Source of the DNA: Lachnospiraceae bacterium
Lineage (GTDB): Bacteria > Bacillota > Clostridia > Lachnospirales > Lachnospiraceae
Reading direction: 5' to 3'
Length of the DNA stretch: 35,613 nt
NCBI GenBank assembly: GCA_022792295.1
Contig: JAAWAR010000085.1
Span: 1 to 35,613, forward strand
Positions 7,417 to 15,677 of this stretch are shown here, in pieces (the stretch's first letter is position 1; every line of letters begins with the position of its first letter). The notes under the pieces were generated by a model, which saw only the letters and a program-made list of their open reading frames with translations, did not search any database and was not told the origin of the DNA. Position numbers and translations under genes: made by a program.

Positions 7417-7823
7417 GACAGCCAGAGGCCAACGGGAAGCAAAAACGGAATAAACGGGAGTCTTAACCTTCTTACGCTCCTCCCTTGGGCCGCCAGCAGC
7501 ACAGCCAGCACCAAGCTGTAGATGCCGCAGAGCATGAGCCCGGACACCAAAAGCCACACGTTTTCCCACAGATTCAAATAAAACCCGGATACCACAAAAA
7601 ACCATCCGTCACCCCTCCCAATTCCGCCGCAGGTAAGCCTGCCAAGCGTAAGCAGCACAAGACCTGGCAGTATGGCGGCCAGTACCGCCATTCCGGCCCG
7701 CTTTTCACTGATACACAGCGCAAGTCCCAGGCCGGCGGAAAGAGCCAAAAAGCCGTTGCTAAGAGAGTGCTTTTCTATGTCCTGCCAGGCCCCCCAAGTT
7801 AGGACTGCCGAAAATAGTTTCAT
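7404..7823 (-). CDS. Small prepilin peptidase (A24-type, TadV/CpaA-like)
   Basis: 139-residue integral membrane aspartic protease with about five helices. Both catalytic Asp motifs of the GxGD family are visible: WQDIEKHSLSN near residue 14 (first Asp) and GGIGRGDGW near 68-76 (second Asp). The enzyme would cleave the Flp pilin and TadE-like precursors. It has the short form that lacks the N-terminal methyltransferase domain, as in Tad systems. The start at 7823 is supported by GGGGAGG and a 4-nt ATGA overlap with the upstream gene. It is the only intact peptidase here, because the homologue at 15040-15549 is interrupted. Confidence 0.82.
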   Translation of the reverse strand: MKLFSAVLTWGAWQDIEKHSLSNGFLALSAGLGLALCISEKRAGMAVLAAILPGLVLLTLGRLTCGGIGRGDGWFFVVSGFYLNLWENVWLLVSGLMLCGIYSLVLAVLLAAQGRSVRRLRLPFIPFLLPVGLWLSFFS

Positions 7824-8749
7824 TCTTTTCCTCCCCTTCGTGCACAGTAAGAACAAACGCCCAGATGCTCCACCTCCTGAAGCAAAACCGTTCTTACATA
7901 AGAAGCCATCGCGCTGCAGGCCTTATCCGAATGATAATGCTTGCCCTCCGGCGTTATGTATACGGTTTCGGCCATCGGCTCCTTTCCACTGCATCTGGAA
8001 CAAGGTGTATAGCGGCTGCCTGAATGGTTTCTTTTCTGTCCGGCTGCCGCTGCCGGTATGGCCTCGTATTGATTGGAAATATAATGGCAGTCTCGATATA
8101 AATGATAGCGGCCCATACCGGCTCCGACAAAAACCGTCTTCTCATCTGCCTCATCCTGTCCGCCTCCTGCTCCCTTTGTCTTTAATTTTCCATCGAGTCC
8201 GATCCAGGGGCGGCGCCTGGAGGCCGCGTTCATGGTGATTCTAATCCCAGGCAGTGAAAAAAATACTAGCTTCTCCTTATAAGTGACCTCCAGACAGACC
8301 AGCCCGTCTGAGTCCATAGCTCGTGCCTTTTTTATCTGTATTCCCTCTGTGTAGGCCCCTGCCTTTCCTCTCAGAAAGAGCCCGGCCGCCGCATCCGACC
8401 ACCGATTTTTTTCATCGCTTTCTGCCAGATATTGTGCCATGCTCAGTTCCTCGCCCACGCTCTCTACCGCCGTCTGCACCTTCCTCTGCCTGTCCAGCCA
8501 ATGCATGGGCTGCATCAGAGAAACGGAAAAAAAGAGAAATAAGGGAAGGCTCATGGCGGCCTCCACCGTCAGGCTGGCGGACACGCGGCCCGCAAGGAGA
8601 CGGCAGAGGGCGGAGGCGAATGGCGGTACGCTCTTTTTCGGCTTTTTTTCAGGCGAATTGTCAAGGGGATTTTTATATGGTACTTGGAGAGTCATCATAT
8701 TTTTTTCATGCAACCGAATGATCCTTTCCGCAAAAGAGCGCACTGCCAT
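7820..8749 (-). CDS. TadE-like protein with duplicated YH-C-CxxC tail
   Basis: 309 residues. A cytosolic basic leader of about 55 residues precedes RVSASLTVEAAMSLPLFLFF (55-74), a TadE-type pseudopilin helix with Glu63. The C-terminus lies outside the membrane. It ends in two copies of one motif: Y215 H216...C221...C250-x2-C253 and Y272 H273...C278...C299-x2-C302. The second has the familiar VYITPEGKHYH...C form found at the C-termini of various clostridial exported proteins. A His-Cys3 set suggests a zinc-ribbon-like site (inference). AAGGAGG lies 3 nt before the ATG at 8749 and 9 nt before an in-frame GTG at 8743, so the start may be the latter. Confidence 0.75.
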   Translation of the reverse strand: MAVRSFAERIIRLHEKNMMTLQVPYKNPLDNSPEKKPKKSVPPFASALCRLLAGRVSASLTVEAAMSLPLFLFFSVSLMQPMHWLDRQRKVQTAVESVGEELSMAQYLAESDEKNRWSDAAAGLFLRGKAGAYTEGIQIKKARAMDSDGLVCLEVTYKEKLVFFSLPGIRITMNAASRRRPWIGLDGKLKTKGAGGGQDEADEKTVFVGAGMGRYHLYRDCHYISNQYEAIPAAAAGQKRNHSGSRYTPCSRCSGKEPMAETVYITPEGKHYHSDKACSAMASYVRTVLLQEVEHLGVCSYCARRGGKE

Positions 8750-8757
8750 TCACCTCC

Positions 8758-10629
8758 TTAGTAGGATGCGGCCGCAGAGACCGCCCTGATATAGGAATCC
8801 TTTAGCAGAAACAGATGCCGTTCGGAAACCCTGGCATTTACCGAGAGCGCATACGCACAGTCTGCCACTGCAAAATCCGCCTGTTTTTTTCTTATATTCC
8901 ATTGGATTACATCCAGCATCCGGAAATTCCGAACCTCACGTTTTTCGAGGACAAACAGAAGCCGCAGATAATCCGCATACTCTCTGCCCGTTTCTAGGCC
9001 GCCCTGCCCCGCTTCCCGGTTTAAAAAATTCAACGTAAGCAGCTCGTCCAAACCGGTTTTCCATGTGCCTGTGTTCTTCCAAAGCGGCACCTTTCCTCCC
9101 GCAAACAAACTCCGAAGGTCCGCCACAGCCTCCCCAAACGCCCACAATGCCAGGATAAAAAGGGACAAGATCAGCTCTACGGGCGCATTCCCTGCCGACA
9201 CAGAAGCCGCAAGCGCTTCCGCCTGTGCTCTGAACTCGGGCGAGTTTAAAAGATAAAGAAGATTTGCGCCGCCGCGTGCAGCTAAAAGCCGTTTTGCCGT
9301 TTCTTGCAGATTTTCCCGGTCTCCCGCATGGCCGCACAGAAGATATTCCTGTTCGTAAAAAAGTTCCTTTTCTTCCTTCTTACCCTCGCTTTCCTGCCTG
9401 CTCAGAAAGGAATCAAAGTTCAAAAAGACATACTCGTTAATCAAAAGCTGCTCAAGTGGTTTTCCAGTCTCTATGGCAGCGCATATATGAGAGGAAGGAA
9501 TTCCCTTTAAAGAGACTCTCCTGGTCGATACCACCGCATCGGGCGGAAGTACAAGTTCCAGCAGATCCTCCTCTAAAAGCATCTCCAGACGGTCAAGCAG
9601 CGCCGCTTTTTCCTCATCGACATCTCTCCTGCTTAACGGTTTTGGTATTTGCACGGCCTCCATACAGGCCCGTATCCCATCCCAGTCCGTTTCTCCTCCC
9701 TCGGCTCTGTCCTCCCCATCCGTTTCTTCCTCAAGAAGGGAAATCGCTTCCTCAAGAGACTCCCCGCTTTCTGCAAGTGCCATTTCCATTCTTTGATATT
9801 CCTTCAGATTCTCTGCCGATGTCTTTTCCATCTCCATGCAGGCTAAGCGCTCCTGCTCCCTGCAGGAGGTTACAGTCAACTCGGCTTCATTGCCAAAAAA
9901 TCCGTTCCTTTCATCGTCTTCAAAAAGGCCCTCTCTTTGCCCTGTAAACCGCAGGAGCTCTCTCTCATAAGCCGAGACATGATCCGGAAATCGTGCCAGC
10001 TCCCGTTTTAACTTTTTTGCATTCGAACGAAACCGCCCTGCCTTCTCCTGCTTTGCCGCTTTTCTTGTCTTCTCCGTCTGTTCCTGCAGGTCTATTAACG
10101 CAGCTTCCACCGCGGCCCGACGCTTTTCCAGCCTTCTCATCTCCTTCCCCACCTGTCTGCAGGTGCTTAAAAGGCTTTTAAAGTCTCCCATTGCCGCTGC
10201 CTCGGCCGCTTCCTCTGTGAAGCCTGCAAGATCGGCCGCAGCCCCGGGCAGGCGGTATTGCATATAGGAAAGAATTTCCTCCTCGAGCGCCTGCCCTCCA
10301 TTTTCCACCAGCTTTACGGCTTCCAAAACAGCGATCTCCTCCGTTCTCATCGGATACAGATTTTCCTGCTTCAGATAGTACTCAAAAAAATCCTGGAAAG
10401 ATTGTTCAACAGCCTCCTCCGATTCGTACTCCAAAAAAAGGAGCTGATATTTATCCCAGAGATTCCGATTATATTGGCTCATTACGGAGGACAGAGCCGA
10501 ATCTGCCGCCATCTGGAGGTAGAGCCTGGCGCCCGCCGTCCTCGCCGACTCCAAAAGTCCCATAAGAAGGGAACCCACGCATACCAGAATCAGGCTCAGA
10601 AACACTGTGATCTCTGCCGGCTTTCGCAT
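8758..10629 (-). CDS. DUF5702-like Tad-locus membrane protein
   Basis: 623 residues. One N-terminal membrane helix (about 8-26) follows a short basic start, as in TadG-like pilus proteins. Next comes ARLYLQMAADSALSSVMSQYN, typical of these secreted pseudopilin-like proteins. Residues 140-310 are Glu/Lys/Arg/Leu-rich with strong coiled-coil character. The C-terminal third is mixed and ends near a short hydrophobic segment (about 490-510). The shape and position between Flp1 pilin and TadE-like genes match the DUF5702 proteins of clostridial Tad loci. The function is unknown; a structural or anchoring role on the outer face is likely. It lies 2 nt downstream of the pilin gene. Confidence 0.75.
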   Translation of the reverse strand: MRKPAEITVFLSLILVCVGSLLMGLLESARTAGARLYLQMAADSALSSVMSQYNRNLWDKYQLLFLEYESEEAVEQSFQDFFEYYLKQENLYPMRTEEIAVLEAVKLVENGGQALEEEILSYMQYRLPGAAADLAGFTEEAAEAAAMGDFKSLLSTCRQVGKEMRRLEKRRAAVEAALIDLQEQTEKTRKAAKQEKAGRFRSNAKKLKRELARFPDHVSAYERELLRFTGQREGLFEDDERNGFFGNEAELTVTSCREQERLACMEMEKTSAENLKEYQRMEMALAESGESLEEAISLLEEETDGEDRAEGGETDWDGIRACMEAVQIPKPLSRRDVDEEKAALLDRLEMLLEEDLLELVLPPDAVVSTRRVSLKGIPSSHICAAIETGKPLEQLLINEYVFLNFDSFLSRQESEGKKEEKELFYEQEYLLCGHAGDRENLQETAKRLLAARGGANLLYLLNSPEFRAQAEALAASVSAGNAPVELILSLFILALWAFGEAVADLRSLFAGGKVPLWKNTGTWKTGLDELLTLNFLNREAGQGGLETGREYADYLRLLFVLEKREVRNFRMLDVIQWNIRKKQADFAVADCAYALSVNARVSERHLFLLKDSYIRAVSAAASY

Positions 10630-10631
10630 CG

Positions 10632-10802
10632 TCAGTATACCTCTTTGGACTGCTTGTTAATCTCCGAAAAAATCCCGGACAAAAGTTTGTTGATCTGTGC
10701 CTTGAACACGATTACAAGTCCGATTAACACCACGAGAATCAATACGACCTCAATGACTCCGACCGCGTCTTCCTCCAATAAAAATTCTTTAAAATGCAGC
10801 AT
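10632..10802 (-). CDS. Flp1-type type IVb pilin
   Basis: A 56-residue pilin precursor. A charged leader (MLHFKEFLLEEDAVG) ends in Gly, followed by VIEVVLILVVLIGLVIVF. That is the class III signal, in which the prepilin peptidase cuts after Gly and the hydrophobic helix becomes the filament core. The last 25 residues are polar and exposed. The start is set at 10802 because AAAGGAG lies 6 nt upstream; an ATG 15 nt earlier is itself part of that ribosome binding site. It is the only major-pilin candidate in the locus and should be the filament subunit. Confidence 0.9.
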   Translation of the reverse strand: MLHFKEFLLEEDAVGVIEVVLILVVLIGLVIVFKAQINKLLSGIFSEINKQSKEVY

Positions 10803-10813
10803 TGCTTCTCCTT

Positions 10814-12013
10814 TCATGCCAGCGTAAGGAACGCCGGCGAAACTACGAGTACCATCACGACTCCTAGCATCAGAAACATCGGAAGCAGGAGCTTTGTAGA
10901 GGCTTCTTCCCCTTTTCTCCTTGCAAAGTCCTTTCTCTGTTTCAACGCCTCCTCCATCTCTGCTTCCAAAAGTGTCGGCAGATTTTTCCCGCCCACCTGC
11001 AGGCTGCTTTGCAGAAGTGAAACAAACTTCACATATGGCCGCAGGCCGGCCCGCCTTCCAAATTCCCCGTACGCCCTTGCCTCCGGCGTCCCCGTCTCCA
11101 TCTGATTCAGAGTAATCTCCATTTCTTCATAGACAGGGTTCACAAAACGTCCCCGGCTTTTCTGGTAATCGAAAACCTGCTTTTTCCACGCCTGCTTGAT
11201 CGGATAGCCAGCTCCGGTGAGGATGAGAAACCGTGAGACCAGATCGGGATACGTGCGCATGAAGCGCTCCTCCCGCCGTTTTTTTCCTTTTTCCCGATCC
11301 CTTTTTTCTTTCAGGGGCAGGCAGGCCGCAGCAGCCGCTCCGAGAAAGAGCAGCAAAAAATCTCCGGTTTTTTTACGGCTCTGATATGTCAGCCGTTTTC
11401 CCTCAAATTCTATGGGAAGCGGCACTTCCCCTGCCTCCAGTTCACTGCCCGCTAATGTCTCTAAAGCCGCCTGAAATCGCTCTCCGGATGTAAGCATCTT
11501 TGGGAATACTCTCACCGGAATCTCAATCTTCTCCTCACACAGGCCGTTGGAGAGCCTGGCCAGCAAGATCACCTCGATTCCCGCGGCAGGAAGGTCTTTT
11601 GCATCTACAAGCCCCTGGCTGCTTACAATCTCCGGTGCAGCCGATTCCCAGGAAACCTCGATTCCAAATTCCGGTATTTCCCGTACAAGTCTCATATCCT
11701 GCCGGATCTCAAGGAGGGAGGAATTTTCACCCACGATCCGCTCGCAAAGAAGCTCCATCGCCCTGGGGACCGCCTCTCTAAACTGTGCTCCTGTAAGTCT
11801 CTGCTCCGGCACCGCAAGGCTCATAGGAAACTCCTTTTCAGACAGCCCTTCCACTAAAAACTCGTAGACAGCCTCGCCGCCTCCAACCGGATTCCGTTTA
11901 AGAATGCCTTCCTCCGGTCCCGGTGCAGACACTCCGAACCATCTTGTCATCCAATAAAACGAGATTCCGGCTGCCATGCAGGCCGCACTTTTTATTGCCG
12001 TCCCTCTTTTCAT
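10814..12013 (-). CDS. tadC: TadC-like inner-membrane platform protein (T2SS F family)
   Basis: 399 residues. An N-terminal membrane helix (about 8-24) is followed by a domain of about 185 residues that is probably extracytoplasmic. A second helix lies near 217-235 (DFLLLFLGAAAAACLPL). The cytosolic T2SSF domain covers about 245-375, with LVSRFLILTGAGYPIKQAW and SLLQSSLQVGGKNLPTLLEAEMEEALKQRKDFARRKGEEASTKLL features. A last helix is at 378-396. The protein pairs with the TadB-like one to form the membrane platform above the CpaF ATPase. Its ATG overlaps the TadB stop by 4 nt. The long N-terminal domain is larger than in proteobacterial TadC. Confidence 0.85.
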   Translation of the reverse strand: MKRGTAIKSAACMAAGISFYWMTRWFGVSAPGPEEGILKRNPVGGGEAVYEFLVEGLSEKEFPMSLAVPEQRLTGAQFREAVPRAMELLCERIVGENSSLLEIRQDMRLVREIPEFGIEVSWESAAPEIVSSQGLVDAKDLPAAGIEVILLARLSNGLCEEKIEIPVRVFPKMLTSGERFQAALETLAGSELEAGEVPLPIEFEGKRLTYQSRKKTGDFLLLFLGAAAAACLPLKEKRDREKGKKRREERFMRTYPDLVSRFLILTGAGYPIKQAWKKQVFDYQKSRGRFVNPVYEEMEITLNQMETGTPEARAYGEFGRRAGLRPYVKFVSLLQSSLQVGGKNLPTLLEAEMEEALKQRKDFARRKGEEASTKLLLPMFLMLGVVMVLVVSPAFLTLA

Positions 12014-12747
12014 ACTTCAATCTCCAAAAACAGGTCCGCGATCTTACATGCGGTGAGGTAGGCCCCAAGGCAGCATGTCATAATCAGACGTCCGAGAACC
12101 GTTGTATACAGAATTTCAAAAAAGCCCGGTGAAGTAAGTTCCATATAAAATACGAGCAGGATCGGGATTGCACGCATAAACCGCTGCTCCATCCGTCTGG
12201 AGGCCGTCGCCGTCAGGATATCCTCCTGTACCCGGATTTTTTCGCCGATGATTTCCGCCGTTTGTGCGATGATTTTCATGAGCTCCCCGCCGTTTTTCTG
12301 CGCAGCCAAAAATACCTCGGCAAAGCTTTTCACCTCCTCAAGTCCGCTTCTTGCAGCAAAATCTTCAAACGCCTCCTCAAAGGTTCCGTTCAGCCGGATC
12401 TTTGAGAGCAAAAGCCCAAGCTCTCTGCAGATCATAGCCTCCTTTCCGTAGACCCGCTCCGTCTCTCCAAGTGCGGCCACAAAGGCATTTTCCACCGAAT
12501 ACCCTGCGTTTAGCGCCGAAGCAGCCGAAAGAATTGCATCCTTAAACTGAAGCCGCAGGGCTTCCAGCCGTTTTCGGTTTAAGCCGGGCCGGAGGAAAAG
12601 CGGATAAACTGCTGCAGCAGGCAGCAAGGCAAAAAACAAGCCTATACTCCGGTAAAACACAAAGACCAGCAGCGCCAGATAAAGTGTGCCCTGTGCCCCG
12701 TAAAGCAGCCACTCCCGCCTGTCCAGGCAATATCTATCATATTGAAT
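12010..12747 (-). CDS. tadB: TadB-like inner-membrane platform protein, start codon unclear
   Basis: About 245 residues. Two helices (about 25-60) precede a cytosolic T2SSF domain (about 75-205) with FKDAILSAASALNAGYSVENAF and FAEVFLAAQKNGGELMKII motifs. Two C-terminal helices follow. It is the partner of TadC in the pilus platform. The homologous sequence begins around IQYDRYCLDRREW, right at the CpaF stop, yet no in-frame ATG, GTG or TTG exists there. The nearest ATG (13017) is 270 nt upstream inside cpaF. I place the start at an ATT (12747) as the best fit to the expected N-terminus. Translation is probably coupled to CpaF termination. Identity is solid, boundary uncertain. Confidence 0.75.
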   Translation of the reverse strand: MQYDRYCLDRREWLLYGAQGTLYLALLVFVFYRSIGLFFALLPAAAVYPLFLRPGLNRKRLEALRLQFKDAILSAASALNAGYSVENAFVAALGETERVYGKEAMICRELGLLLSKIRLNGTFEEAFEDFAARSGLEEVKSFAEVFLAAQKNGGELMKIIAQTAEIIGEKIRVQEDILTATASRRMEQRFMRAIPILLVFYMELTSPGFFEILYTTVLGRLIMTCCLGAYLTACKIADLFLEIEV

Positions 12748-14029
12748 ACCCTGCCATTTTGAGCTTTTCCCAGTGTTTAAGCGTCCCGACCCGTTTAAGC
12801 TCCCCCGCCACTCTCTCCTCCCGTCTGCACCTTTCTCCTCCTGCCCCTTTGTCAGGTTCTTCCTCCTGAAACGAAAACAGGGGATTAAGCAAAATCTCAC
12901 CGTTTTCAAATCTGTCCACCTCCTCGATCGCGACGACCTTCCTGCTTCTGTCCCGCAGCCTTGCCACATGCACCATGATTTCCACTGCAGACGCGATTTG
13001 GCTTCGAATCGCTGCAAGGGGAAGCTCGGCCCCCATTAGCACCATGGTTTCCAGACGGGAGAGCATATCTTTCGGACCGTTGGCGTGTCCGGTGGAAAAG
13101 CTTCCGTCATGCCCGGTATTCATTGCCTGCAAAAGCTCCAATGCCTCCTTTCCACGCACCTCGCCTATGATGACCCGATCCGGGCGCATGCGCAGCGCCG
13201 CCCGAATCAGTGCGCCTACCCCGATTGCTCCCTCCCCCTGTGCATTTGCATCCCTTGTCTCCAGCCGCACCAGATTCGCGATGTGTGAAAGTTTGAGCTC
13301 TGCGGAATCCTCAATCGTGATCACGCGTTCCCCGGCAGGGATAAACTCTGACAGTGCGTTTAAAAATGTCGTCTTTCCTGCCCCTGTTCCGCCGCTGACA
13401 AAGATATTGTAGCGCGCTGCTGCCAGAAGCTTTAAAAGCTCTGCCGCCTCCTCAGAGATACTCCTGTACTCCAAAAGCCGTTTCATGGTGATCGGCTCCG
13501 GAAACTTCCGGATTGTGAGGATCGGCCCATTGAGGGCAATGGGCTCTAGCACCACATGCACACGGGAGCCGTCAGGAAGCCTGGCATCGGCGATCGGGGA
13601 CGCCGTGTTCACAATTCGGTTTACCCGGCTTACGATCTGCCCGATCAGATCCAGAAGCTGTTCCCTCGACTCGAACACTTTTTCCCATTGCCTGATTTTT
13701 CCTCCGCTCTCTACGAATACCGTATCCGGTCCGTTTACCATAATCTCTGTGATTTGCGGGTTGTCTACGAGCTCTTGTAATACGTCAAGCCTGCGAAACG
13801 AATCAAACAGCTCTTTCTGAAGTTTCAGCTTCTCCTTTAGGGGCATCGGTTCTGCCCTTGCACACGCCATGATCTCCCCGTCGATGCGTTCACATAGTTC
13901 CTCGTCGCTCATCTGGCGCTCATAGGTTATCTCCTTTAAAATCTGTTCCCGCAGCTCGCGTTTTCGTTCTCCCATAGGTCTCTCTGCCCCTTTAATAACT
14001 TCCGCACAAAGTCTCCCATATCTCCCCAT
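12737..14029 (-). CDS. cpaF: CpaF/TadA-type pilus assembly ATPase
   Basis: Cytosolic hexameric secretion ATPase of 430 residues that drives Flp pilus extension. Visible motifs are Walker A GGTGAGKTT (213-221), the Asp box TIEDSAEL (238-245), Walker B RVIIGEVRG (285-293) and the His box TGHDGSFSTGHA (305-316). The N-terminal domain (about 25-200) with EIMVNGPD matches the family. AGGAG precedes the ATG at 14029; an internal ATG at 13975 with AAAGGGG further upstream is an alternative. Either way it overlaps the end of the CpaE-like gene, by 94 or 40 nt, which indicates coupling. The last 60 residues are charged and poorly conserved. Confidence 0.92.
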   Translation of the reverse strand: MGRYGRLCAEVIKGAERPMGERKRELREQILKEITYERQMSDEELCERIDGEIMACARAEPMPLKEKLKLQKELFDSFRRLDVLQELVDNPQITEIMVNGPDTVFVESGGKIRQWEKVFESREQLLDLIGQIVSRVNRIVNTASPIADARLPDGSRVHVVLEPIALNGPILTIRKFPEPITMKRLLEYRSISEEAAELLKLLAAARYNIFVSGGTGAGKTTFLNALSEFIPAGERVITIEDSAELKLSHIANLVRLETRDANAQGEGAIGVGALIRAALRMRPDRVIIGEVRGKEALELLQAMNTGHDGSFSTGHANGPKDMLSRLETMVLMGAELPLAAIRSQIASAVEIMVHVARLRDRSRKVVAIEEVDRFENGEILLNPLFSFQEEEPDKGAGGERCRREERVAGELKRVGTLKHWEKLKMAGYSI

Positions 14030-14973
14030 AAGAGCTCCTGCGGAAAATGTTCCATCCGTTTGAGCCCTGTCATGATCGGTACATGGAGTTCCTGAAGCTT
14101 TTCCTTTAACCCGCGTTTTCCTGCCGCCTCCAGATATTCCTCAAATTCCCTTAGCTTTGCCCGCGAGACTGCATCCTCACGGACAGGCATATAGACCATC
14201 TGGCAAATCTCCAAAAGGGGCGTCACCTGCTTTCCATAATCGCCGATATCCAAAACCAATGTCTCGTAGTCACTTCCCTTCAAAATCTGCGCCATCATTT
14301 CCGCCATCTCACCGGAGGAAATCTGGTTAAAGTCCTCCGGAAAGCGGATCGGCGGAAGCCATGCCATATCACCCAGATAGTAAATGACCGAGTTCAGCCG
14401 GATCGCGTTATAACGCCCCTGTTTATAGTAATAAATCAGATCCGAGAGATCGCGTTTCCAGCACTCATCTATTAGACCCGTAAAGCCCGTAAAGCTGTCC
14501 AGGCAGACGAATAAAACCTTCTCCTCTTTTGCGAGAAGCTGTCCGACTGCGAGGGCCAGGGAGGTCTTGCCGCAGCGGTTCACCGGGGAATAGATTCCGA
14601 CAATCTGCTTGCCTTTTTCTTTCAGCCCCGGAAAGATTGCGGCTGCCTCCGGAAGTTCGCAGTAAACTGCCATTACCTCCCGGATGATGTCGTCGCCGGA
14701 CTGGTATTTGTAAATGCAGTTTGGGCCTGCCGTATGTTCATCCCCGGTCAGATACAGCTTCTGTCTGGTGGAAATCGTATCGGTTCCCTCAAAGTCAGAC
14801 ACATCGCCCGTCAGCAGGACGTCGATCTCATGCCCTCTGGAATACTCGGCCAGTGACTCCTTTGAGGTAAATGCCTGCGCCTTAAAGATCCCTCGTTCCT
14901 TCCGGTTGATATAATCCGAGAGGCGCTCCGCGTAAAACGGGTCCTCATCGTAAACCGCCATGATTTTTTTCAT
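13936..14973 (-). CDS. CpaE/TadZ-like P-loop ATPase
   Basis: 345 residues. An N-terminal receiver-like domain (about 1-110) without an obvious phosphorylation pattern precedes a MinD/ParA-fold ATPase domain (about 122-330). The P-loop is IYSPVNRCGKTS (127-138): the GKT core is kept, but the signature Lys of MinD/ParA (KGGxGKT) is missing. TadZ/CpaE proteins place the pilus machine in the cell, and lachnospiral homologues commonly have such atypical P-loops. The start at 14973 follows AAAGGAGAGG; an earlier in-frame ATG lacks one. The gene lies just upstream of cpaF and is overlapped by it. Confidence 0.82.
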   Translation of the reverse strand: MKKIMAVYDEDPFYAERLSDYINRKERGIFKAQAFTSKESLAEYSRGHEIDVLLTGDVSDFEGTDTISTRQKLYLTGDEHTAGPNCIYKYQSGDDIIREVMAVYCELPEAAAIFPGLKEKGKQIVGIYSPVNRCGKTSLALAVGQLLAKEEKVLFVCLDSFTGFTGLIDECWKRDLSDLIYYYKQGRYNAIRLNSVIYYLGDMAWLPPIRFPEDFNQISSGEMAEMMAQILKGSDYETLVLDIGDYGKQVTPLLEICQMVYMPVREDAVSRAKLREFEEYLEAAGKRGLKEKLQELHVPIMTGLKRMEHFPQELLWGDMGDFVRKLLKGQRDLWENENASCGNRF

Positions 14974-15039
14974 GTATCCTCTCCTTTTCGTCCCGGACTC
15001 CAGACCGCACACTGCCCCAAAAAACTCTCTGCCTGCTTT

Positions 15040-15549
15040 TTAAGAAAGCGCCAGATACAGGCAGTATCCGCCAAACAGCCACGGTCCCAGACGCATAAGC
15101 CCGCTCCCTGTCTCCCGTCCGGGATATGCTTCCAGGCGGCGCGTCTTTCCAATGCGTACTGTAAACTCCATAAGACGCCAAAGCCTTGCCCAGAGCTCTC
15201 CTTTTTTTCTAAGCATCAGAAACGCCCACACTGCGGCCCCCAAAAGCCCGAAAAAAACTGTCAAAAAACCGTCTTCCACACCCAGAAAGCCTATACAGAG
15301 CGCTACAAGCTTAATATCTCCCGCTCCAAAAAACCTGCATAGAAAAAACGGATACAGGACGGCGCAGGTTGCCAGCGTACGGCCAAAAAATCCAAAAAAG
15401 CCAAGCCAGTCCAGCCCTATGGGTTTCCCAAAAAAGGCTGCATACATGACCCCCGCCATCAGCCCGCCTAAAATCTGGATATGGAACACTCTCCCATACC
15501 TTCAATCCGTCACCGCAGCAGAGCACAAAAGTACAAACAGCGCTGCCAA
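15040..15549 (-). pseudogene. Prepilin peptidase (A24) interrupted by an in-frame TGA
   Basis: From a TTG at 15549, preceded by AGGAGGGG at good spacing, the frame reads a hydrophobic helix ending in AAVTD. It hits TGA at 15504-15502 and continues in the same frame as RYGRVFHIQILGGLMAGVMY and onward to 15040. The D before the TGA matches the first catalytic Asp of GxGD prepilin peptidases (D-x-R-x-x-x pattern). FGAGDIKLVAL downstream carries the second Asp. Residues after the stop form several membrane helices with a basic loop. A one-base change (for example from CGA or TGG) explains the stop. Translation from the downstream ATG at 15489 would lack the first Asp. It is the first gene of the Tad operon. 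Confidence 0.75.
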
Positions 15550-15677
15550 ACGATCCCCTCCTTTTCTTACTCTTTATTTTTCTTGTTTTTCAGGAATCTG
15601 CGCCCGAATCGGGCAATTCATGAACACTGCTGATATAAAATGTTGATAAAAGAAATGATCTTTTTGAATATGTGCCT

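Noticed and set aside
8323-9947. Long plus-strand frames opposite the DUF5702 and TadE-like genes
   Set aside because: They lack ribosome binding sites and family features, are rich in Pro/Ser/Arg, and are explained as shadows of the minus-strand coding sequence.
15502-15504. TGA in the peptidase frame as recoding (selenocysteine, tryptophan or glycine)
   Set aside because: TGA is a normal stop elsewhere here (ends of cpaF, tadC and the sigma gene), no SECIS-like hairpin is evident after it, and the codon is not at a known selenocysteine position in this family.
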